NCBI GenBank assembly: GCA_914767715.1
Contig: OU612068.1
Coordinates: forward strand, 5,332,001-5,396,000
Origin: Membranipora membranacea
Lineage: Eukaryota > Bryozoa > Gymnolaemata > Cheilostomatida > Membraniporidae
DNA length: 64,000 nucleotides
Reading direction: 5' to 3'
Part shown: one piece after another, positions 25,101 to 39,069 of the stretch
Layout of the letters: every line of letters starts with the position of its first letter
Numbering within the stretch: the stretch's first letter is position 1
The notes under the pieces: model-generated
Seen by the model: only the letters and a program-made list of their open reading frames with translations
Databases searched by the model: none
What the model was told of the DNA's origin: nothing
Made by a program: the position numbers and the translations under genes

Positions 25101-28100
25101 GAGTTGATTTCTTACACGAGGTGATTCGCCTGATAATGGCTCCTCTTTTGTCACACCAGCCTCATTTTCATCCTTGAGAGCGACAAAACCTATTTCAGCT
25201 GCAAGTCTGTCATCCGAATCGTAAACTTCTGACTTCCACTGTATGAAGAATGCATACAGCTTATCAACCCTGTAAAAGCAAGGACTGTGTAAAAGCATCG
25301 GCTTTGTTAAAACATAGACAGAGAGGATATAGGTAATTGGGAATGTTCCATATATATAAAAACAGGTTTTTATATCCATGGAATTTTCTCTCTTTTAGTC
25401 ATGGAGGTAATTGGATATGAAGCCACATAAAATAGAAGAAAGGAGCTCGTTAGAAGGAGAGGTATACACCCGAGGGTGCTGGGGGCTGGAACAATCAACA
25501 ATGAATGCTCCCCCAGTGAGAAAGGAGCTCGTTAGATTATCTATGGTTTCGATAAACATTAATCAAATAGTTTCAAGAATCGTCTTCTCTGATTATGTGA
25601 GAGGAAAACTCCAATAAAAACACTTCCTCAGTGACAATTCAGCTGCATTAATTACAGCAGGGACCAACCATATATAATTATATTGGGTTGAGTGAAACTA
25701 AAACTGACAGATCCAGTACGCTCAATACAAAATGTGTAATTAAGACAATCATATGCACAGCATATCATGATAAAATATTAACATCAGATGAATTGCTAAT
25801 TCTACCTACTTCTCTCTTGGTATGGAGAACCAGTACTCAGGTCTCTTCTTCTTGCTGTATGATTCTATTGGACAGTTGGCTGACACAGATTTGTTTATTG
25901 GCTGACCTATTTTGAGGCAGAGATAAAGCGATGGCTCATCTGCAGACTGTTGTAGATTTTCAGTGACTAAGCCATTGGGTATCATATCTGTATAAAATGT
26001 TAGATAAGATGAAATGTCAATCACACAGGTTAGATAAGACTGATACAGCTCCTTATTTATAGTACACACGTTCTCTACTCATGTAATAATAACAGCCGAT
26101 GTTATCTGATATAATAATTTGGCAGTAGACATTGTAGAATTATTGAAGGGGCAGACTGGGTTAAATAACACATAGACATAGGGCAATGAATTGGGCCAAT
26201 TTTTAGGACAAATCAAAGACAATGTGTATGCTAAATCTATTTGCAAATCAAAGGGGTGTGTGGTATGTGCACCGAGATAAAGTTCTACCACCACATGATG
26301 TAACTCAGCCCACATCCCAGGCCACACCCACCCACAGCATGCATAAATCAACAAAATGAACAAGTAAACTAGGAGGCCCATATACCCATGTACCTTGGTA
26401 GAATAATCTTGAAACTTTTCAGCGCTTATAGAATATACAAGTACCTGTGAATATCGAACGATGAGACAGGTGCCAAGCTACCCATAACCATCAGAAATAG
26501 AACTGCGTGAAACGTGTGTGAAGAAATGGGTCATGCAATCTATGTTAGGTCAAATACCGAAGCAGAAATTGACAATTATCGAAGGAGGGTGCAGATTGAT
26601 AGATTAGGTGCAGAGTTATTAAAAATTAGCTTTCTTTAGCTGTTTCAGATGCCAGTTCACCAGTAAACCTGTCGTTGAGGACACTAAACAAATCCATAAA
26701 TGACGATCCCATGAGTCTGCACAAAGCGCTCCCTGAGCGCAGACTTAAACCAACAAACCTGCGCTCACAAATTTTCACCACCACCACCGATAGTTAGATC
26801 AAGCAAGAAAAGGGGTAGGAGATAAGGGATAAAATGCAATGAACTGCAGAAAAACAGGCCACTAACCATTCAGTGACTGAAACAACTGAGGCTTGTCATC
26901 AACGCTAACAGCTGCCTTGAGCTCTATACGAGGAGAAGTGAGCGAAGTGGAGCTGCTGTTATTACTATTCATCTTTTTTCTCTGACGAGAAGTACGACTG
27001 CCCTGCTGGAAGACAACATCTGGGAAATCGATATCAGGCACTCCGTCAAGTACAGAATAAAACTTAGAGTTGCCTACACTATGTGCCGTGTTCACTAAAT
27101 CATACTCTACCAGGGAGAACTCCGGAGAGGGCAGGGCTTGTAGATCAGAGGCGTGGTTTGGGAGCGAGTGTTCCTCACCTGAATCTTCTGTTGCTGATTG
27201 TGTGATCGACTCACTCGGTACTTCTTGTTTTAATTGGTCAGTTGAGGGCTCTGGCAGGTCAACATTATTGTTCTCCATTTCTTCCTTACCCCCTTCTGAG
27301 CTGCCGATGTCAATCAAAAGATTGTCTTGGTGGTGTGAGACTTCTGATTGCAGATGTTCTGATGGAGGATCAGCAAGTTTGCTGTCGGCAGGTGCCACCT
27401 GTTTGGAAGTGTCAGATTTTGTGGATAGACTCAGTTCCATCATGTCTGTAAGACTCGACACATTCAGTATCATTGAGGGAGTGCTGGACTCCCCTATTGA
27501 GAAACCAACAGGTGGACTAGTGTCTTTTTCAGATTGATTTTTGTCACATTGGCATGAGTCATCCTGTGTTTCACCATTTACACCAGAGTCCTCATCTAGT
27601 TTCTCAGCCGTAGTGGTGTCATTGCCTGAATCTTTTGAGTGATAGACTTTAGGTTTGGCAATAGTGGGGTCGTTTCTGAAACAGAGGATAGAAATTACCT
27701 CACAATTATGTGAAAAATATTCCCACACCCACGAAATGACATGATCTAAATGCTACCTTCATCATGTATGTAATATGAAAGTGGAAAGAAGTCGAAATAA
27801 TAAGTAGGAACTGAATTTCTCAGCATGACTATATATCTATTATTTTCTATCACTGGTAATTCTTATCATCATTCCATAGTAATAATTCTGGTGATCATGG
27901 TTATTTGACACATGACGAGGGCAGTCGCTGCAAGCAATATACTTAACCCCTTTAGTTCATTGCTGCAAACACAACACTGAATAAGTCTTTAAAGTATCAA
28001 TAGATACAAACTTTCGCTGTTGTAGGCGGTCCATGGCTTCCAGGTCATGATATATTGCAGCAGACATGATCGTGTCCATTTTGGCAATCATGCCAAACTC

Positions 28101-31100
28101 TTCAGCACCTTTCTCTATCACCAGAGGATTGGAGACATTTGGGTCAAACATAACAGCGTTTGGAGTCACAAGAAGAACACCATCTATTGTACCCTGAAAT
28201 AACAAAATGTTTCAAATCTTTTTTATGGCTTCTACCACAACCAGCCTTTTGGCGTAAAAGCGAATGACTCTTCAAAAGGGTTGGCGGGGGTGTTAACAAA
28301 ATAGGTGGCAATGTAAATAAATAACATTAGATTTGGAAAAGGAAGTTCCTGATATGTTATCAAATTAAATTATTGCTGTCTGATATTGATCTAAAAGCCC
28401 GATGTGCTATCACGTATTTGGTTTGTATAATTTATTGTTTAATTGCAAGATGCACAGTTCCAATAGATATTTAGGGAGAGTAGTAACTAATGATAATGAT
28501 TCTAATGAAATGCATTTACATTTGGTCAGATCAGAGCAAGTCATGGCTTAGCTGGCTGCAGCTAAATACACCCTTTCAAACCGGCAGTAATAATGACATC
28601 GTTAAAATCTAATGATTAAGGCATATGACCTTCAAGTTTTAGTGCCCAAGCTGTTTAGTTGAGCAAGTGACAGGGTAGAAGATTTCCCCACTCCTCGCAA
28701 AACAACTAGGGCTTGGGCACTGTAGCCAGCAGCTATGCTGAACATGGATGCCAAATAGCACAGGGCATAGATAGAGGTGCACAATGTCGGATGTATCCGC
28801 AGCTCTAGCTAAGTTTTGTGCTACTGCTTCCGATCTAGCTAATTTCACTTCTAACTTAACCAGCTATCTCAGACAGCATGCAATTAAATTAGCTATTCCC
28901 AGATACCTGGATATTACTCTCCATACCTTTCTAAAACCCAGCGAAATCATTTGGGAAACATCATTTGCATGCTAATTGCTTACATGAAAATCAATACAGA
29001 TACTTGACAAAGGTGAAACTCCTTGTAAGGCACTTACATGATGCTCAGTGATGTAGTATGAGTTAATCTTAATAAATCTCTCAAAGCATTCCTGATCGAG
29101 GTATTCCGCTTCGTTTGTCGAGAGTGGGCGAGGAGGTAACTCCGACTCATCCACTATCGAGTGACACGAGTGGTCCTTACGTATCACATGACCAGGAAAC
29201 TTAAGTCCCTCTTTCTTGGTAGGGCTCTCCGATGACTCCTGAAGATATAAGCATGCCACACTCGACAACATCATACAAATGTTTAAAAGCTTCTTACTTC
29301 CATTTCCTATTGCTATTTCCTTTTAACATCCCCTTTGAGTGAGATGGGTTAGATTGAACAACATGACCCCAACTGTACTAAATTTGGATGGTACACGCCA
29401 CAATAACCATTCTGAACTGACTAAATTTGGACTGAGGAGGTACAAGTTACATGACATAGTACTGGTACTCTACGATTAAGCGCTGGTACAGGGTCCGAAC
29501 ACATGCAGGGTACATTGCCAATCGGGTCAATAAGCGGGGGCGCCATAATATGATCTGAACACAAACTTCAAAGAAAGTATAAGGTTTTAACACAAAACTG
29601 ATATGAATGATGACTTGCCTTAACAATGTTTGTGGGTTGTGTAGTAGGGCTAGGTTTAGTATTCAAAGCTACATAATCTTCATTTGGAATCCAAAGTACC
29701 TGCGATATTGTAAATAACATACATACATACTATACATACATTTATGTACAGAAACGATGCAACAATATACACATGCAGGTTTGCAAGAAAACATCCAATA
29801 TCTACTATGTACTCTATAACTATGGGTACAATTTTCACTTATACATGCTGCATGCGATAGCTAAATTAGAGGTGAACAAAAGCTATATATATACATTGGT
29901 TTCCGTTACGCCAAGCATCAAAATAACTATGACATCACAATATTTATGAGACAAAAATATAACATCCCGCCTCAGGCCTATACATAGACATGAGGAACAT
30001 GGTATGAGGATGTCCATGATTTCACACATGTGTGCATAGACATGTCTATTCACACATGTGTGAATTCTAGGCAGATGCATAGACATTAGACATGTCATGT
30101 CTATGCATGTGGGTCTAGGATTAAAGGGATACGAAAGGTGACCCGGAGTAGAAGCATCAACACACTAGAATGTTGTTTTTTCCCTCTGTCTATTTTCTCC
30201 CATGACTTTCAGAGATAACATGACGATAATTTTTACCTGACCAGGATACAAGAAGTCCATGGTGAGACGATTCAGCTTCTTGAGGACAGAGGGAGTCGTA
30301 TCAAACTGAGCAGCGAGACTCCTCAACTTATCACCCTCCTTCACCTGGTAGTTACATCGAGAAAGAAAAAAGAGTGAGCATTGGAAAAATTTATGTAACA
30401 GCTAGCGGGTAACACAAAAAACTGAGAGATGCTAGGACTTTTCTCTCAACATTATAGCAAGCTATTCCCAAAAAGAAACAAAATGAATTAAAAAATATTG
30501 TCTTTTTTTTCTAGCTATGTTATTTTGACATAAGAGATACAAATTATGGCCTTTGCATAAAGCTTTGAAAGGTCAAATTGAGTTTGATTTGCCATATCCA
30601 AACATCATACATCAAATGTAAACTGATTCACTGGACATGTTTGTTGCCTACGCAGCAAATTGGCAATGATCATGGGTACGGTGGGAGTAGTAAGCACTAA
30701 AGACCCTCAATGTGTAAACACTTATACCAATAATAGATGATAATGCAATCACTATGTTTCCATTGTGACTTCTGAGAGAGAATGTTGTGTATGTCTAGCT
30801 AGGTTGCAAGACCTGCTTTAGGGGAGGGTGTAAAACAGTATTTAAGAAACATTAAGTGTAAATAATTAAAGTGACTTATATTTTAATAAAAGAAGGAAGA
30901 AGTGACAGGTATTGCGACTTACTATATATTCAAAAGTTCCGGGTGTAGGTGATGAGTGATGTCTAGCTTTATTTTTCTCCTGTTTCTGCCCACCCATCTC
31001 AGTGCCTGGTAGTTATACAAAAAAGGAAACTGAACAATGAGAAATGAAATATAAAATGAAAATACTTCCCAAACAAACTCTATTATATACACCAGCTCTC

Positions 31101-33812
31101 ATCCAGGCACAACACCACATCTGGTATATTTGTGGAAAATTTGCATAACAACCAAAGGAGATTTCAGGGGGATACAAAGTTTACACCGACTATCATTTTT
31201 TCCCCAGTCAAGTTACACATCAGTACCACACTGTGTCTTGTACCCTACTCTGCAGAACACATTGATAGGGGTTTGAAGTTTGCTCTAAATGACAAACAGC
31301 GGCTTAAGCAAGTCAAAGCGCAGCATGGTACAATCCCACGGGTTCTAAATACTCAAAAACAGTATTGATTGCAATAACATAGAATTATGCCATGTAATAT
31401 AACTTCTATCCCAGCCTGATCGTGACTAGGCATCAGGAAGTGAAGGGTTGGTTGCACATGAACGATAAACATTTATATTATAACAATACCCTTCATTATG
31501 ATTTATTTAGTGTTATCTAATACCACATGACAGGCTGACCAAGCGATCAGCTGCCATCTGCTGCCACCACTAATTGCTAGTTGCCGCAGAGTGTACAAAT
31601 GATGTGCAAAGCTCATCTAATGCGCTGCCGATTGATGAGAAAACCATCTTGAGAACCTAACACATATCATGGCATGCAATAATGGTCCCAGACCCATCAT
31701 GTATAGCAGGTGAGGACCGCATGGGGCTAGTGGATAGAGGTTAGGGTGAAATATGAGATATATTACATTTTAGCACCTGCTTATTCCCACTGTCATAACA
31801 TGTGTCATACCATATATATCTGTACATGTAGTAACAGCAGAGACTATAGTCTCTGGTAACAGTGCACAGTAGGCCCACCAATTCTGTGTCCGCTAATGTA
31901 CAACATCTCCATGAACTGATTATGTTTCACAATGTGTCTTAGTCATAGCATAGGAAGTTGAATGACTCCCCTAGCTACTGTTGAATTAGTGACATTATTT
32001 ATGAGATTAGGAAGCAGGACTTATCAAGCATTGGCAACAAGCTGGAGCATCAAATGTAGGTTGAGGACTTGTATTTGAATAGGAATTTCTAGGAAGAAAT
32101 CACAATCACACATTGATCTCTAAGGAAGAAATCACCTGGCGAAGTAGGCGGAGAAGGCAATGATTGGCCGCTCAGTCTACTCTGAGACGACTCCGAATCA
32201 CTAGAGCGTGACGATCTGTTAAAAGGGTTTCTAAGCAGAGCTTTGAGGGAGTTAGCACGACGTTTAGCACCTGTACCACCACCTGCGTCCGTCCCGGGTG
32301 GACTGCTCCCCTCACCACTAGCCTGAGAAACAGGCTCAGATTTCTTACTCTTTTTAGTGGAAAATACGCCATCACTTGGGCTCTGGTGGTGCAAAGGTGA
32401 CTCCTCAGTCGCCGACCTGTGAATAGCAAATAAGAAATAATCATTTGGATGGCTTGATGATGCCGTATCTGGTGGACAAAGTAGAGACATGGCAAAAGAT
32501 TGGTCACTGTATGAATATTTTAGCATATTTGCCCAATCATGCAAAGATACTACAATATAATTATTGGGTCATCCTGCCGTTGGGGTCTATGGCTGTTTCT
32601 CCTTTATGTACTCTATCATGTACAATTTCCTGATAAAATTTATGAATTGCTAACATTCTCTTATCAGATGACACGATCTGAATGTTGCTGTTTATGAATG
32701 CCTGATATCAATACTATACCAATTCATTCACTAACAGATATACTATAAGCAATGGAGCCAACAAGATGAGATGACTGGGCCCTTAAATCACCAAAGAATG
32801 CAGTATGCAACTGTTAGGATGGCAGCCCTCTTTACGTTCAACATGAACTGTTAACAGCAGGAGATGATTCTAAATTCCGACTCAATTCTTCATAGTTTTG
32901 ATCAAACAGTGTCCCTGCAGGGTAGATCGGCCTCGGGGCCAAAGACATTTTGTAGTTGACATGACAATCATGAGAGACCAGTTGATATAGTATGTGGGTA
33001 AATGCAGTTAATATATGTAGATGTATGTGCACAACAATTTAGCAATTTTCGTTCCAACAACTAATGAGTCTATTTTAAAGGGCTCAGAAGCAATGCAATT
33101 TACGCATGATTAAAAGTGTAAGTAAGTTAGCTGAATTTAGAGTGCCAAGCATTGAGTAATCAGACATTTGGAGAGTCCCTACAAAAGTATGGGTCAATAA
33201 ATCAATGATGATTAGATTTAGGAACATTTCAGGCATATTTTTGCAACATCTTGATAAACTGATTAACTTCAATCCAAGCACTGAACATGTAAAATATATG
33301 AGCACTGATCAAGGTATGAATTATTCTGTCATAGTATCTAGTTATTAAAATTGATTAAGTTTACACACTAAAGGAAATGAAAGTGTGCAAGAAAATTATT
33401 GGATTTTATCTAGCATCGCTAAGCTGCTTAGCATTGCTAGATAAAATTGGCAGTCAGCGAGCTTTTCTTACCAATAATTACTTTTCTGCACACTGCGTCG
33501 ATACATAACACGGTTTTGTTATCAGCACAATGTTAGACTTTATCGTAATGCAGAACATTCACACCAAATTTTATCATATCATTTTAGATATTTAATAAAG
33601 CCAGTCCGTCAATTTGCAGTGCGAACTTTTGCAGGTTCTAGTTTAGATGTTGTCATAATGAATGGTTGTCATGTCAGGACTGCACAGCATCCAGCTGAGT
33701 AGCAAAATGGGTACAATGTTCATTCACAGGTAGATTCACAAAAACCAAATGGTAAAACAAGATATTACCTGGTGAAGAATTTCTGTTTAGCTTTCTCTGC
33801 AAAAGTAGCCAT
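22146..33812 (-). CDS. OXR1: OXR1/NCOA7-type protein: LysM, GRAM-like and TLDc domains
   Basis: TLDc proteins of this type are linked to protection from oxidative stress and, in vertebrates, to binding the V-ATPase. Fourteen exons: 33769-33812, 32136-32416, 30923-31005, 30237-30344, 29619-29699, 29038-29238, 28012-28193, 26867-27675, 25810-25987, 25074-25269, 23925-24041, 23242-23394, 22741-22910 and 22146-22290; total 2748 bases, 915 residues. The Ser-rich N-terminus is followed by LysM at about 131-178 (GTFEYIVKEGDKLRSLAAQF), a GRAM-like stretch at about 267-326 (GVLLVTPNAVMFDPNVSNPL), an acidic linker of about 270 residues in one exon, then TLDc at about 745-915 (YPWSLGF, HGFSLKQLYR, FYGTGESFLFTF, HIEVWCF). 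Intron 5 uses a GC donor. OXR1 and NCOA7 are paralogues, so the symbol denotes the shared ancestor type. Confidence 0.93.
30040..30110. repeat. Nested palindromes of CACATGTGTG and GACATGTC words
   Basis: TTCACACATGTGTG and CACACATGTGTGAA form an inverted pair, and GCATAGACAT with ATGTCTATGC a second one just after. They lie in the intron between OXR1-type exons 4 and 5 and look like short local palindromes. Confidence 0.7.
33381..33496. mobile_element. Fold-back element in the first coding intron of the OXR1/NCOA7-type gene
   Basis: The inner arms ATTTTATCTAGCATCGCTAAG and CTTAGCATTGCTAGATAAAAT meet almost directly and differ at one position. The outer arms GTGTGCAAGAAAATTATTGG and CCAATAATTACTTTTCTGCACAC pair less perfectly, with about 22 unmatched bases inserted on the right side. 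There is no coding capacity. A MITE or other fold-back element is the simplest reading. Confidence 0.65.
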
Positions 33813-35968
33813 GCCTTCTTCCTATAAATATATTTCGATATCAGATGGTCAATATTTATATATGTGACTTTTCCTTAACAATAAAGAAAAAATCCACTCA
33901 TAGGTTGTAGGAAAAATAGTGGCCAAAGTTTTGTAAATCCATGCATAGGCCTATATCTGCATCCGTACAGAATTTTTTATCTTCTTCTACTGCAACTTGG
34001 AAACAAACCTACACACTCTTTATTGAGAGCAAAAATTGTGATGATGTGTATTTTATACTTGGTACCAAAGGTGTAATTAAGTCATGGCCAAGAGTGATTA
34101 ACCAGGAGTCGCTGTAATTGACATTTCAGAGTCAACAAAGTTGTGTTACAATCATCCCAAGAGATGCATAGTAATCAACTAGCAGGTCCCCGTCACATGA
34201 CTGTAAGATGTCTCTGTAAGCTTGTGACTGTCCAGACTAGAGTACAGGAATCTAGGGTACCAAAGCTCTGGGCTACAAGTAGTTATAATTCAGTTGTTAC
34301 CTTACCTTGGTTCTAGCAAGTTCTGTCAGGTTTGTGTAGTGGTATTATCATTCCAAGTGTCACGCCATGTCATTGAATATGCAGGAATCTGTTGACATGT
34401 ATGTAAAAACCTGCAATAAAAAATCATGAAGAATAAACTACAGTGATTTGGAAGTTTAATAAGAGCATCGTACCTTGATAGTATTTCCTTGCCAAACGTA
34501 TTTTCCGAGAAGCCAACGAAATTTAGACTGCAGTTTGAGGTACAAATATGGCTGTTATGACTTTGGTGTGAAGCTCTTAAAGAATATCATGCAGCACAGA
34601 AGCTAGCGGCACGCAACACAGTTCGAGCTGAATATAAATATTATTGTTATAACCATATATATAACTATGACTTCATTCTCTTTTTTATAAACCTACGACT
34701 CTAATATTTTATATTGATAATTAGAGGATGACTACAATGTTTTACATGTAAGTGGATTTACGCATTATACCAGATACGTAGTTGCTTGATATGTCATCTC
34801 ATCAAGCCAGCATCTCGATTCCCTGTTTGCCTTTTGAATCATTCTTTTGGAAGTATTATACTATATTATACCGTTTTAGTGGTTCAACAGATTATCTAGC
34901 GAATGTGAGAGTAGACAAACCAAAAAGACCTATGGTCTCCAATTCAAACTCAAGCAGCCCTGGACTAAGTAAAGTATAAGAGGGGTGTGTTTTGGCAAGC
35001 AAAGAAAGAGTAATAATGCCTATCACTAGCGGTTGCATTTGAGATCAAACCAGTCCAATGACATGTCATGTCACTGAGTGTAAGGTATTTGAAGGCTAAC
35101 GTCACCATTTGACTGTGAAAGTAGCACTCTCAGCGGAACTACCCCACTGTGACATGTGTGACTAGATGAAGACCCCACGACTGCTTAACAGTATGTTGAT
35201 ACAGACATTTTTCCGCATATCTCAAACATATCAACAGCATGGCATAATAATGATAGTGGTTGAGTGTAACTTCAAATCACTCCTAACTCCTATCTAATAA
35301 TCAATGATCTGCTTCTTGTCTTGATGAAGGAGCTACTTTATTTTTCTGGCTATTGCTATAGTGAGACACATAGAAAAGACTATATATGTGTGTTTGGGGT
35401 GTCAGAGTAGTCTACTGTTAGATAACTAGTTCCCTTTACCAATATATTTGGTCTGGACATTCCCTTTGTTGTATTTGTACCTAGGGCCTAAACAGAAGAA
35501 AGCAATCAAAAAAAAACAAACAAGAACTGAAGAAGAATTAACACAAAATAAAAGTACTGCAGATGTCAATGTCTTTTCACTTTAATGTTTTGTTGTGCTC
35601 ACCGTCTGTTCAAGCATGAACTGGGTTTATCAGCATGGTCATGATTCAGATCAAGGCAGTTAACAAGGCAGATGAATAGCAGCACTTGCTGTTTGTCACT
35701 TTTTTAATTTTTTGACACACCATCTCATAGACTGTGATGTTAAAATGACAAACACTACCCTGATTAAATTCATTTATTGATCCCCGAATTGAATTTGCCC
35801 TAGCCTCAAATTTATATGCAGCGAGCCAAGCATTTTGTCAAGAGGAAGTAGCATATCATTGGCTCAGCCAGGTTTATAAACAAAACATGATTGGGCAGTT
35901 TCAGATTGTAAATAGCAACTCATGCCTTTTTTCTTTCTAAGCAGCCGGAAGTAATTTTCCCAGATGCA
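33813..35968. other. Divergent spacer between the OXR1/NCOA7-type gene and MUL1
   Basis: Both genes start here in opposite directions. The first coding exon of the left gene has a splice acceptor just after 33821, nine bases before the ATG, so an upstream non-coding exon is expected. A strong minus-strand donor (CCAAG followed by GTAAGG) at 34316 is a good candidate for the end of that exon. No TATA box could be assigned, and no other gene was seen. Confidence 0.5.
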
Positions 35969-38900
35969 ATGTCTGATCATTTGAGATCACTTGCAATAGA
36001 ACTGCTTATAGGGGCTGCAGACGCCACACTCATATACCTATGTTACAAGTGGTACAAAAATGATTGTGCTGCAGCCGAACATATTGAGGTAATGGATGGG
36101 AAATTCAGTAGGCAATATGAAATGGTCTTTTCATCAAGGAGCAACAGCATTTTTTAATTGAGAAAACTACTTACTTGCTACTTGTAGTGCAATCTCCAAC
36201 TTCTTCTGAACGTCCTAGAGATATGGCATAATCGGTATCATGGGATCATCGGGTATTCTCTGTCATGCCAGTCTAGCCTGCCACAGGTGGTGCCACGAGG
36301 AGATTACTGCTCACAGGTAGCTGGTTCCAGGCCTTCGCTGTTTTGATGAAGAAGTTGTTCTGGTGGTGTAATGAGTTACAGTGAGGGATGTGATATTGCA
36401 TTTCATGCCTCCTGCTTAAACCAGATGTAGCTGAGAGAGGGGAGATGTAATCAGTGATAGATTGCAAGAAATGCAAGAAAGAAGTTTTGTTACTATAATA
36501 TGAATATTATATGATACAACCTATCTACGTTACATCAAGTTTCAGTTTCCTTTCATTTTAATTGCATAATATGGATATTTTAATATGCAACTGGAGTAAC
36601 CACTCCCAGAGCATCACCAATCACATATATTTATTTTGATTGTAGAAGCTTGATGCCATAGATTGGAAAAGTTTGAAATCTCAGGTTGAAGCAGCACCTG
36701 AAAAATGTATTGAATATGGAATAGTGGATGGGACAGTACAAAGTGTGAATGGGTCCCTCAAAAGCCAATTTACTGACGCCGAAGGACCTGTCAAGCATTT
36801 TAAGAGAGTATTGCTTAAATCAGAGAGGCACAGAGGTTACTGGTGAGTATAATAAATAAGCGTCAACAAAACAAACGTCGGAGGAACCTAAATTGTTCCA
36901 TTCTGCAAAGAAATCTTATCAGGCTGCACATGTGACTAATCTATATTGAACATCATCGTTAACCATGATCTCTATGCTAGTCTACCGTCCTTATGCAGTT
37001 ACCCAGCATCGACTAGCAGGAGCTTCACCCAGAAGATTACACAAAAGCTCTTCACAATTTCATAATTATGTCAAGCCATAACTTCTCCATTACCAAAGAT
37101 TTCATAAGGCTGCTGAAAAGATGAGAGTTTTATCAGGCCATCAAACAGGCTTTCCTGGTTTCCAGTGGCTCAGATTTACTTTCTTAAGTTTCCAAAAATG
37201 TATTTGTAACAGTGGATGGAACAACAAACATTGTATTTAACAAATTTCCCGTGATTTTCAATGACCAAATCAATTTTTCAGTTGGTATTGGTAATACTGT
37301 GTTAGCTCACTTTGCCCAAAATATTTCTTGTTTCTTAGTTGTGTTTCTGAAAACCTGCATTGGGGTTCATTATGGCATGTAGGCTATCTTTAATCTCCGA
37401 GATGATTATCAAGTTTGCTCTGCTGGTTCATGTTGTTCTAACACCGAAGTACCAGAAAAACAATTTAAATTCTTTCATCGCCGTTTGATGACTTGTTGAT
37501 TGTTACATGTTTAATTGCTTTTGTATGTTATAGGTCAGACTCCCAAAAGACCCTATCAGAAAGCTATGATAAGCTGCCATTTGCGTTGCTTGATCCGCTG
37601 AACTCTGGACTGAGTCTGTTAGTTATAGACCCAAAGTCTGCTGCCTACTTTCAGGAGTCGTTACATACCACCTGTGACAATTTCGAACCAACGAACAGAT
37701 CTGTAACACGTAAGAACATTGAAACTGCATGATTATCACCTGAATATGACAAATACATCTTCTTAGCTCAGATCAAGTATTGATTTATTTCTAGTCACAG
37801 AAAGCAAAGGGGAAAAAGTCCTCTAACTTGTTGTAAATACTTGGCCAATGGCACATATAAACAAGTGAATACATAGAAAACACAAATTCTGTCACATATT
37901 TGGTGTTAGGAAAACTGTGTCTGCTTCAAGCACCTCTTTACTTGTTCGCGTCGAAAGTTAGTCTATCACTGAAACCAGGGAGAATGGAGTGTATTATTAA
38001 CTAAGTGCTGAAACTGAGTGCATTATTATTTTATAGAGTCTATGTTTGATAGAGTTGTGGGTGAGATCGAAAAAGGATACCAAACAACAGAACAAATACT
38101 GAAAAATGGTATGCGTGTATAATATATTATTCGTCTCAAACAAGCTAAACTCAACGCTAGCCAATATTTACTCTATTATTATATAATATATAGATATCTT
38201 AACACATTATGTAGGAGAAGACAACTTTATGGTAATGGTTAGGTTATATAAAATTTTTAGTATTTGTTCTCATTGACATGTATTGCCGGTTTGATTGCTG
38301 TATTAATCCAATTCATATCCCATTGACAGGTTGCAGAATGCTTGGCGTCGGTAAAATTGTACTCAAGCATGACAGTTTGGAGCTGCAGAGTCCCTCCGAT
38401 CCTAAGATGCCTTATATTCTCACCTCTATGAGTAAAACTGAGCTGATCGAGCATCTGAAATCAAAAGCTAAACTATTCAAAATACTAACAGGAATATTCG
38501 GAGTCGCTGGTACGGTGATGTGCATGCGTAGTATAATGGCCCAAACAACTGCAAGCATGATTTTGTATTTGAATTATTAAACATATCTGTTTGATAATCT
38601 ACTGTCCTAAATGTCACCTGAAGCTGGTAGATCAACAGTACTGTGTTTTATATGTTCACGTGAATTTCGAGATACAGTAAATATTTATCGTAATTTTACC
38701 AACATCAATATGTGCCAGTGACATGTAAGTGGATCCGTATTGATAATTGTAGGTCTGGTGATATTGTGGGTGACAGCGGGAGGGAGATTTAAGAAATGGT
38801 TAGATGATCGCCGAGCACGAGCGGCTATGGACGATATCCGAGCACAGCTAGCTCGTATGAGAGAGACAGAGGGCTCTGATCAATCACCAGCCGCTGACAA

Positions 38901-39069
38901 CAATACCAATGTCTGCGTTATCTGTCTAACCAACAATAGAGACATATGTAACAGACCGTGTGGTCATGTGTGCTCCTGTGTGACCTGTTACGAAGCGATG
39001 CCAGCTCCGAGGAAGTGCCCGGTGTGTCGAGAAGCTATAGTATCAATCCTTCCTGTGTATTTACCATAG
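35969..39069 (+). CDS. MUL1: Mitochondrial E3 ubiquitin/SUMO ligase MUL1 (MULAN/MAPL)
   Basis: MUL1 sits in the outer mitochondrial membrane with its RING facing the cytosol and modifies regulators of mitochondrial fission, fusion and signalling. Six exons: 35969-36088, 36646-36842, 37534-37709, 38037-38108, 38330-38509 and 38753-39069; total 1062 bases, 353 residues, against about 352 in human. An N-terminal membrane segment (LLIGAADATLIYLCYKWY) is followed by the intermembrane BAM domain, a second membrane segment at about 238-258 (ILTGIFGVAGLVILWVTAG), and a C-terminal C3HC4 RING with ligands C303, C306, C318, H320, C324, C327, C337 and C340 (CVICLTNN, CGHVCSCVTC, KCPVCR). All RING ligands are present, so it should be active. 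The next gene starts only about 615 bases downstream on the same strand. Confidence 0.96.
36243..36480 (-). mobile_element. Non-LTR retrotransposon fragment (reverse transcriptase C-terminus)
   Basis: In MUL1 intron 1, the minus strand encodes SRRHEMQYHIPHC followed by NNFFIKTAKAWNQLP. This resembles the end of jockey/CR1-type reverse transcriptase ORFs, where a His-rich segment precedes an FF...WN.LP motif. The remnant at 61390-62560 contains a matching stretch (HNPQYLIPHC, KRFFVSPAK), so both appear to come from one element family. Confidence 0.65.

Noticed and set aside
27070..27537. Plus-strand frame of 155 codons rich in Ser and Cys
   Set aside because: It is the antisense of the acidic linker exon of the OXR1/NCOA7-type gene.
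36646..39069. Possible split into two genes at the 38.1-38.3 kb intron
   Set aside because: The phases join without a break and the total of 353 residues matches MUL1 from the first membrane segment to the RING.
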